Source of the DNA: Strigamia acuminata | Taxonomy: Eukaryota; Arthropoda; Chilopoda; Geophilomorpha; Linotaeniidae | Length of the DNA: 64,000 bases | Assembly (NCBI GenBank): GCA_949358305.1 | Contig: OX442320.1 | Coordinates: 5,968,259 to 6,032,258 of the forward strand | Reading direction: 5' to 3' | Shown: in pieces, positions 56,464 through 64,000 of the stretch | Numbering within the stretch: the stretch's first letter is position 1 | How the letters are laid out: the number at the start of each line of letters is the position of its first letter | Program-made: the position numbers and the translations under genes | Notes under the pieces: model-generated | Database searches by the model: none | Seen by the model: the letters and a program-made list of their open reading frames with translations, nothing else | What the model was told of the DNA's origin: nothing

Positions 56464-56468
56464 TTTGG
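56452..56468. promoter_or_regulatory. Palindromic YY1-like site at the PPO start codon
   Basis: aatggcggccattttgg contains ATGGCGGCCAT, the YY1/Pho core on both strands, with the PPO ATG inside it. The same motif type lies at the rogdi start and in the JmjC-like gene. Confidence 0.45.
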
Positions 56469-57020
56469 TTTTCTTCTTCTCGTTTCTAATTGAAATCGTT
56501 AGAAATTTGGTCAAAGTATTATTCTACAGGTGGTTTGAGTGATTACAGAAAAAGGCGTGCTATAAATTTGCAACATGCAAGACCCATGTACTTGCCTCTA
56601 TGGCGACGTGAAACGATGTGGATGGTTTGAGGCAAAAGCGTAGCGTTATAAAGGCTTCGATAATCATTTTGCAGAAATTAATATACACCCATAGGAAATA
56701 GGTGTGCAGGTTATTATTTGTTTGCAGTTTTGTTGGTTATACCAAGAATGTGTATTCTTGTTACGCTGGGAAAGCGAAACAAACAGGACATGTTGTTTCC
56801 TGCTCAATAACAATAAGTTTATTTTAAGTTTTCAAGCAAAAATAAATGTTTTCTGCTTGGATTTTTGTTAAAATTCTGTTCTGTTTGTAACGCATAAATG
56901 TGAGTCGTGTGGAAAATTTTTAAGTAACGAAATATATATTTGTAGTTTAGCAAATACACAGGCAACCAGGTTTCAAAGATTGGTAAATTAAAGTTCTCCG
57001 TTTTCTTTGTGTGCTGCAGT
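56464..57020. other. Spacer upstream of PPO
   Basis: AT-rich, no gene or array recognised. It includes the 3' flank of the MYND-like gene. Confidence 0.55.
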
Positions 57021-59769
57021 TCATGTTGTCGATTCGGTTTCCATGTTCGCGTGTTCTCTCTGATGGAATTGAAACCAATGTTCCACTTAATAGGTAGAAA
57101 AAAATCATTTAATTTTTGTAAATGCTAAATTCTGAGAGAGAAACACTTACTTTCACAATCTGAACTACAATAGTACCTAGGTTCGAGCCAGTTTTCTAAT
57201 AAACATCTGCAAACATAGACAAAATAAGGCATTTTTCAGTCATTGCATAGATAGAAATGTAGAATGACTTACCGTTTACATTTTTTGTACAGGTTTCTCA
57301 CCAATTCCACAGAACCACAAAATGCACACAGGTGCCGACTCTTGTTTTTCGTCTTAGAAATCACATGAACTTTGCCGTTTGCAAATGTAAAAGTCGTATT
57401 TAGTTGCATTTCATTTTTAATTTCTTTCGCCGGTGATTCGTTGAACTGTAAGGCAAAAGCAAATTATTACAAGTTTTATTACATTGAATTTCCCCTAGAC
57501 CGGGCGCGCCTTTGGGAACTGTCCAAGACCCAGCAATGCCAAAAGCTCCCTCTAGATTGCGCACCCCTTTAGAACCTGTCTAATATCTTGTTCGCACCAG
57601 AAAGTCTGGGATAGCCCATAGTTTAAATCTGGTTCTGGCCTGATATTGGCTTAAAAAGTTCAGGCTAGAGTGTTCGCACCAAAAAGCAAAAAGCCACTTA
57701 TCTAGGCTAGCAAGCAGCCAATAGACAATCCTGACCATGTTACGCACAGAATTGTTGGAAGGGACTTTGGCAGTTATCTAGTTCACACAACTGGATTAGA
57801 ATTATCTAGTTTAAAAATTTTTAAACTAGATAATTTTGGGCTAGATGCATTCGCACCAAGGACCAGAACTAGATTTAAACTTTGGGCTAACAGAGATCTA
57901 ACAGAGAACCAAGATGGCGGCCAAAATGTGCAATTTGAACGAGAAAACTCGTTACACAGAGATTTAAACGACCTAAAAAGGTCGTTTATTTTCAGCTCGT
58001 TTAAACGAGAATCTCGTTTAAAAGTTCGTGGAAACGGGTTTAAACGACCGTTTATCAGTTATTGAATGCGCCTACTGTATTTACGATTCATCTCACCATG
58101 TTAAAAGTTAAATAATTTTTGGGAGCATTCGGTAATTCATCGGCTACATCCGTTTCCAGTCTTCGTTGTTCCCTATGAGTCTTCAGCACTTCCGCAATGC
58201 TCTGCATCAGCATTGGATGTTCACTTCTTTCGACGTAATTATCGACATTCACTTTCCCCTGATTTTTATTCCAATCGAACAACCACGGGATCTGCCTCAT
58301 GTGAGAGACGCCAAGAAGTGGCAGTAGATTGTCTCCCCAACGCTTCACGAGGAACTGTTCCATCAAACCTGGTTTAAACTGAGGATTCAGGTACACTCTG
58401 GGAAGTGACCAATAATTAGGACACTCTTTCGTCTTTTCTTTCGAAATCAGCCACTGATAGAACACTTCACAAAGGGCAGCAGCAAATGCCATTTCCGAAC
58501 ACTCGAGAAGCTGCAAGACAATTTTAACATCACCACTTACTGACACTGCCACAAAGTCTTTATCTATGTCAGGGGTCGGCAACCTTTTGAGACGGAAGAG
58601 CCAAAAGTTACAATTTAGGATTAAGATTAGGATATGTAGGTATCTTGACATCGAAAGAGTCGCAGGTTGCCGACCCCTGAATTATATCTATACCAAGCAA
58701 TAAAATGACTTTTTCGACAAATTGGCCGTTACTTCAGCTGATTTATTTTCTTCAAGTAAGAAAAATTTCATTACTCATTTGTTTTTAGTCAGAGGCCATC
58801 CATAAATTACGTAACGCACCAAGGTTTTAAATTTTGTTACGTTCCATGTAAAAAAAAAATTAAATTTTAAATAATCAAAATATAATAATTTTTATATGAT
58901 TTTTTGAAAATTTGGAGGGGGGATTTCAGATTTGTTACGTAATTAGGGGGTGGTGGGTTCAGGAATTTGTTACGACCATGTTACAGAGAGGGGAGGGGGT
59001 CTAAAAATCCCAAATTTTGCGTTACGTAATTTATGGACGGCTCCCTATTGTAAATCCTCCAATGATAGGCCTCATAAAGGAGAGGATTTGTTTGACTTGC
59101 CAGACCACCAGACCAGTGTGCTGGATAATTCAAATTATCTGGCAGTAGCGGATAAAATGATGGTACACATACTGTGTACCCTGCTCCCGGGCCCTAATTG
59201 GAGGATTTATGCAAGTTTTACACCATCTGTACCCGGAACTTTTAGCCTGGAAAGAGCAATCTCTAAGCAGAATTTTACTGCGTCTTCAACTGAACCTTTG
59301 TTTTCAAAAATTGGTTGAGAATAAATTAAAGCGAAGCAAAATGTCATCGACTACTTTTTACCGTTTAATAATTGTTCGTGGAGATTAATATTTGCATAAC
59401 TTTTTTTATCTGGCCACTGCTCTTGGATCTGAAAACCATTATTTATTGATAATTATTTATTAAACATTAAATTAGGCACACAACAATGTAATACTGCAAT
59501 AACTCACCGCCTTTAAATCATTGCATCCAGGAATGAGACAAAACTTTAACCAGAATCGAAACCAAAAAGTGACGCCCTGAAATGGCAGAGACATGAAATA
59601 CAAGGTGAATTAAACTTGTGTATTAGTTTGTTTGTTTGTTTACTTGCTCCTTAATCATCGTTTCAAATGCGTCTACTCGATTGAAAACGAAATTAGGTCC
59701 ACAGCCATTTTTCAGGATTGTGGTGTAAGGAGATTGAATTGGTTCTTGGTTTAGTCGCACAAACCTCAT
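57021..59769 (-). CDS. Uncharacterised protein with C-terminal MYND-like zinc finger
   Basis: About eight exons assembled in phase from an ATG at 59769 (MRFVRLNQEP). The middle is helix-rich (SVEDAVKFCLEIALSRLKVP, then DFVAVSVSGDVKIVLQLLEC, EMAFAAALCEVFYQWLI). The C-terminus has CAFC, CKRC, CSSDC and a His-rich end (EHWFQFHQREH) at the spacing of a MYND finger, in which the last Cys appears replaced by His. The final residues are METESTT. MYND fingers bind proline-rich peptides in protein complexes; the role here is unknown. One intron acceptor lies 7 bp from the end of a hAT-like element (58570-58679). Splice joins are by eye; the N-terminal exons are less certain than the C-terminal ones. 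Confidence 0.65.
57586..57895. mobile_element. MITE family 1, uninterrupted copy in MYND-like gene intron
   Basis: Starts TCTTGTTCGCACCAGAAAGT and follows the 9922 element for about 300 bp, without the nested MITE (empty site at about 57700). The right end is rearranged: a ttcgcaccaaggaccagaac segment replaces the expected inverted end. Confidence 0.8.
58570..58679. mobile_element. 110-bp hAT-like MITE next to a splice acceptor
   Basis: Ends CAGGGGTCGGCAACCTTTT and, inverted, CAGGGGTCGGCAACCTGCG. The flanking 8 bp are too diverged for a clear duplication. On the minus strand the element ends 7 bp upstream of an exon start, so the polypyrimidine and branch-like sequence of that intron come from the element. 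Confidence 0.8.
58792..59044. mobile_element. MITE with CCATAAATTACGTAACGC inverted ends
   Basis: Inverted arms TCCATAAATTACGTAACGC at 58800 and its complement at about 59017, with GAGGCCA versus GGAGCCG extensions. Size about 253 bp. Similar CATAAATTACGT elements are common in arthropods. It lies in the same MYND-like gene intron as the hAT element. Confidence 0.75.
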
Positions 59770-60105
59770 AACGTTTGAAATTTGAAATGTTAAGTTTCAC
59801 GATAAATTTTGGAAAAGCCAAAAAATGTTTTGTTACTACTGCTGAACACTTGGAACTTTCTACATCGTAACTAGGCTTCTACATTATAAAAATTAACTGC
59901 AGAATGTTGTTGTGATTGTTTAAAAAAAATACGGATCCATTGTTTGAACCAAACCGCTCATTCTCAGCGCATTTTAAATGAGAATAAACCCGGAACTAAT
60001 GGATAAATTTTTCTTTTCGTATCTAAAATTAGAAATATCAAGTTTTATTTGTCAAATTACAAAATTATTATTATAAAAACAATTAAACTCGCTCAGCTGC
60101 GACTT
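59770..60105. other. Divergent interval between MYND-like gene and FBXO21
   Basis: 336 bp between the two ATGs, pointing away from each other. AT-rich; no clear motif seen. Possible bidirectional promoter. Confidence 0.4.
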
Positions 60106-63100
60106 ATGACGTCGATACACGTCGACGATGCAATGACGTCATCCAGTGAGCCCAAAATCATGGAGGACGAGATGAGGGACGATAACTGCCAGCAAGTGTT
60201 TACATTGACGAACCTGCCGCTCGAAATACTTGAAGTCATCTTTTGTTATTCGAACATAGTGATTACGGATCTCGGTACTTTGCCGTGCGTGTGCTCGAAA
60301 ATTTGCAACGTGATTAACAGCAATAAAATTTGGAAATTTAAATTCCAAGACAGGTGAGTAAACACGCAAGCGCGGAACGATCTTGACGACTAGAAAATAA
60401 ATTCGTGCAATTTTAGATGGCCGGACTCGATGTATTGCTATAAAAAGGAGACGAACTATACCTGGAAAGAGGAATGCAGATATAGACTCGAAATCGGGCG
60501 AGCAATTAGGAAAAAAGTATTTTTATTTTTTATTTTTTTTATTTTTTTATTTTTTTAAATATTTTTTGATTTTAGGTTCGTGGAATGTCGTCGCAGCATT
60601 TTCGGGATGAAGAAATATCGAATGAATCGTTTGATGATTTGAAGCAATTAATGGAGGGACATATTTATGGATATCAGTTCGCTATCGATGAATTAATGTC
60701 GATTTTGAATGATGGGAAAAAGTGGGAGAATTAAATGGGATTTTTTGGGAAAAAAACGTTTTATTCGAAATATTTTTTTTTTTAGAGATTTTAATCTCAC
60801 CGAGAAATATTACGTGGAGAAAGCGTTGAGGTTTGCGAAACATATTTATCTTAAAAGTAAATGGGAGGAATTTTTAGATTTGGATGCCGAAGCGCAAAGT
60901 ATCGAAACAGGTTGATTATTAATTGGTGGAATTAATTGTGGATCGATTGTGAGTTGATGTATGTAAATGTAGGGACTATTTTGTTGGCCCAGTGGTGCCA
61001 GCCCACAATCGCCGTGCAGGATGAAATGGTGGCGAAACAACTGGATGATTTATCTTGGCTCACGAGGAATGAAGTGTTTAGGAAGTGTAAGAAACATCCG
61101 TTGCCGGGAATGAAGCAACTAGTCAGTGCGAGTGAGGATTTATATAGAAATTGTGTTTTGAAACAGCAGCGGGACGAGGGAGTAAATACGATATTTTTTG
61201 GACCAAAATACAATTTTTTTCTTGGGCTAAATTTATTTTTTGGATGTAAAATTTATTTTTTGGACCGAAAATTTATTTTTTCGACTAAAAATTTATTTTT
61301 TCGACTAAAAATTTATTTTTTCGACTAAAAATTTATTTTTTCGACTAAAAATTTATTTTTTCGACTAAAAATTTATTTTTTCGACTAAAAATTTATTTTT
61401 TCGACTAAAAATTTATTTTTTCGACTAAAAATTTATTTTTTCGACTAAAAATTTATTTTTTCGACTAAAAATTTATTTTTTCGACTAAAAATTTATTTTT
61501 TCGACTAAAAATTTATTTTTTCAACCTAAAATTAATTTTTGTTCAATCTAAAATTTATTTTTTTGGTGGAAAATTTATTTTTTGGACCAAAAATTAATTT
61601 TTTTGATTAAAATTTAATTTTTTTAACCAAAAATACAATTTTTCGACCGAAAATTAATTTTTTTGATTTAAATTTTATTTTTCAACCAAAAATTCATTTT
61701 TTGGACCAAAAATTCATTTTTTGGACCAAAAATTCATTTTTTGGACCGAAAATTCATTTTTTGGACCGAAAATTCATTTTTTGGACCGAAAATTCACTTT
61801 TTGGACCGAAAATTTATTTTTTAGACCAAAAATTTATTTTTTGGACCGAAAATTTATTTTTTCGACTAAAAATTTATTTTTTCGACTAAAAATTTATTTT
61901 TTCGACTAAAAATTTATTTTTTCGACTAAAAATTTATTTTTTCGACTAAAAATTTATTTTTTCGACTAAAAATTTATTTTTTCGACTAAAAATTTATTTT
62001 TTCGACTAAAAATTTATTTTTTCGACTAAAAATTTATTTTTTCGACTAAAAATTTATTTTTTCGACTAAAAATTTATTTTTTCGACTAAAAATTTATTTT
62101 TTCGACTAAAAATTTATTTTTTCAACCTAAAATTAATTTTTGTTCAATCTAAAATTTATTTTTTTGGTGGAAAATTTATTTTTTGGACCAAAAATTAATT
62201 TTTTTGATTAAAATTTAATTTTTTTAACCAAAAATACAATTTTTCGACCGAAAATTAATTTTTTTGATTTAAATTTTATTTTTCAACCAAAAATTCATTT
62301 TTTGGACCAAAAATTCATTTTTTGGACCAAAAATTCATTTTTTGGACCGAAAATTCATTTTTTGGACCGAAAATTCATTTTTTGGACCGAAAATTCACTT
62401 TTTGGACCGAAAATTTATTTTTTAGACCAAAAATTCATTTGTTGGACCGAAAATTTTTTTTTTTTGGACTGAAAACCCCTCGTTCCGCTTGTGTTTATGA
62501 ATGAATTTATAAAATAGTTCCGGCCACTTATTAATTTTGACAGATACGAAATTAACGCAATCGTTATGGACACCCGCTCAGTGCCGTTCTATTCTGGAAT
62601 GTATGAATCACGTTATTTTCGATCAACTCAACTACCAAGGAAACAAACAGAATTTTTTCGAAGCCGACAATTCGTATCTGAACAAGGCAATTAAAAGAAA
62701 ATTAAACAACAAAACAAAGTCAAACCCAATTTTGTAATCGAAGGTGTTGGAACGAGGAACGGGGAATCCGATCACCATGTGCGTGCTCTACGCTTCGGTC
62801 GCGCAACGACTCGGTGTCTTATGCGAACCCATCAACTTCCCGGCTCATTTTTTACTCCGCTGGAAAGAACATCCGGCGTAAAACGATTCCATGTTTGAAT
62901 TTACACGACGGTTTATTTTAAATTCATTTCAGGTTAAGCGGCGGACAGGAATACACGTACATCGATGTTTTCAGCCGAGGAAAGTTCATGTCGGAGAAGG
63001 AATGCGTGACGGTGTTGCCAAGCACGTTCGCTTTCACGCAAGCCGTTTACGACGCTGTTCCGTCCATAAGAGTGAGAGAAGAGCGATTTTTGTAAATAAT

Positions 63101-63432
63101 AAATAATTTTTTGTTGGTTTTTTGTTTAGGTATTTCAACGGATGGCGCATAACTTGGTGGAAATTGGACGACAACAGAACAATACGAGCGATTGTCTTTT
63201 GTGTCTTCGAAATGCACTTGAATTGGTGTTGTTGTTGCAGCCGGACGATACTGATTCGAGGCTTTTGTTGGTCAGGGTGTACTTGCATTTAAATATCAAT
63301 TTGGGCGAGGTTTTGAGCATCTTGCAGCACATACAAGCCACCGATCCAACGCGATGCGGAATTGTGGCGTACATGTTCCAAATATGCAGAACGAAGTTGG
63401 AAACGAAACGAGTCGATAAAACGATTCCGCAG
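60106..63432 (+). CDS. FBXO21: F-box only protein 21, 5' part
   Basis: Six to eight exons, continuing past the window. The start at 60106 (MTSIHVDDAMTSSSEPK) is the first ATG in this frame near the F-box; internal ATGs at 60133 and 60160 are alternatives. F-box: LTNLPLEILEVIFCYSN and CVCSKICNVINSNKIWKFKF. It then has WKEECRYRLEIGRAIRKKV. The SirB1/transglutaminase-like region reads HVIFDQLNYQGNKQNFFEAD, RGTGNPITMCVLYASVAQRL, GVLCEPINFPAHFLLRW and GGQEYTYIDVFSRGKFMSEK. FBXO21 is the substrate receptor of an SCF ubiquitin ligase; the mammalian protein also has a C-terminal YccV domain, which lies beyond 64000. A 1.3-kb array splits the gene, and the exons on either side do not join in phase with the splice sites I can see (see findings). 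Confidence 0.93.
61194..62465. repeat. 20-bp array with a 601-bp higher-order duplication
   Basis: Base unit tcgactaaaaatttattttt (20 bp), about 60 copies with variants (tggaccaaaa, tggaccgaaa). The block with ttttgttcaatctaaaattt occurs at 61521 and again at 62122, offset 601 bp with nearly identical variant order, so the whole block was duplicated. It fills an FBXO21 intron. Confidence 0.95.
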
Positions 63433-64000
63433 GTTGGAATTTATTTTTTTTTAAAGTGGGAAAAATTGGGAAAAATAATTGGGAAAAATTAGAAAAATTG
63501 GGAAAAATAATTGAGAAAAATTAGAAAAATTTGGAAAAATTATTGAGAAAAATTAGATAAATTGGGAAAAATTAAGAAAAATAATTGAGAAAAATTGTGA
63601 AAAATTAGAAAAATTAAGAAAAATAAGAAAAATTAAGAAAAATAATTGAGAAAAATTGAGAAAAATTAGAAAAATTTGGAAAAATAATTGAGAAAAATTA
63701 GAAAAATTGAGAAAAATTGAGAAAAATTAGAAAAATTGAGAAAAATTAGAAAAATTGAGAAAAATTAGAAAAATTGAGAAAAATTAGGAAAATTGAGAAA
63801 AATTAGAAAAATTTGGAAATATAATTGCGAAAAATTAGAAAAATTGGGAAAAATAGTTGAGAAAAATTAGAAAAATTGAGAAAAATTAGAAAAATTTGGA
63901 AAAATAATTGCGAAAAATTAGAAAAATTGGGAAAAATAGTTGAGAAAAATTAGAAAAATTGAGAAAAATTAGAAAAATTTGGAAAAATAATTGAGAAAAA
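63433..64000. repeat. Purine-rich array, mostly 19-bp units, runs off the window
   Basis: gaaaaattgagaaaaattag-type units of about 19-20 bp with larger variants, in the FBXO21 intron following 63432. A longer period (aatataattgcgaaaaatta then atagttgag) of about 73 bp is superimposed. Continues beyond 64000. Confidence 0.85.

Noticed and set aside
58950-59318. 122-residue plus-strand ORF as a gene
   Set aside because: It overlaps a MITE and an antisense exon of the MYND-like gene, without family resemblance.

Overview
The window is nuclear DNA of an arthropod. It is AT-rich, and most genes are split by short introns (about 50-100 bp) with GT-AG ends. A cytosolic-type prophenoloxidase, a Sep1/Sep4 septin pair, one AP-1/2 beta adaptin and a rogdi homologue all point to Arthropoda. 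The sequence alone does not settle hexapod, crustacean or myriapod. Gene models were assembled by eye from reading frame, splice sites and family knowledge; no search was run.

Layout. 1-4.7 kb: satellites and three diverged copies of a minus-strand exon-like motif beside arrays carrying AATGGCGG (YY1/Pho-like) cores. 4.7-4.9 kb: an orphan 3' end of a GLOD4-like gene. 5.4-8.4 kb: two membrane-anchored fucolectin-type (F5/8C-like) lectin genes with remnants of further copies between them. 9.4-18.6 kb: three tandem SLC16 monocarboxylate-transporter genes. 19.2-25.3 kb: AP-1/2 beta adaptin. 25.5-28.3 kb: a zinc-finger gene convergent with INO80E. 28.3-31.5 kb: repeats with no recognisable gene. 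31.5-35.0 kb: SLC25A1 citrate carrier convergent with a JmjC/cupin-like membrane protein. 35.4-41.3 kb: Sep4-like and Sep1-like septins in tandem. 42.3-43.1 kb: RASL10-like GTPase. 43.9-50.1 kb: PRODH and PRODH2-like genes, convergent. 50.5-52.1 kb: rogdi. 53.0-56.5 kb: prophenoloxidase. 57.0-59.8 kb: a MYND-like protein. 60.1 kb to the end: FBXO21, cut by the window edge.

The genes do not form one pathway. Local logic comes from tandem duplication (lectins, SLC16, septins), a proline/hydroxyproline catabolic pair, and short shared promoter regions.

Two non-coding themes stand out. Introns are full of minisatellites unrelated in sequence but with unit lengths repeatedly 31 bp, and otherwise often 20-21 or 41 bp, close to 2, 3 and 4 DNA helical turns. 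Several small non-autonomous DNA transposons (hAT-like with 8-bp target duplications, and TA-flanked elements) sit in introns. One is nested in another with the empty site preserved in this window, and one appears to supply a gene's 3' splice-site region.
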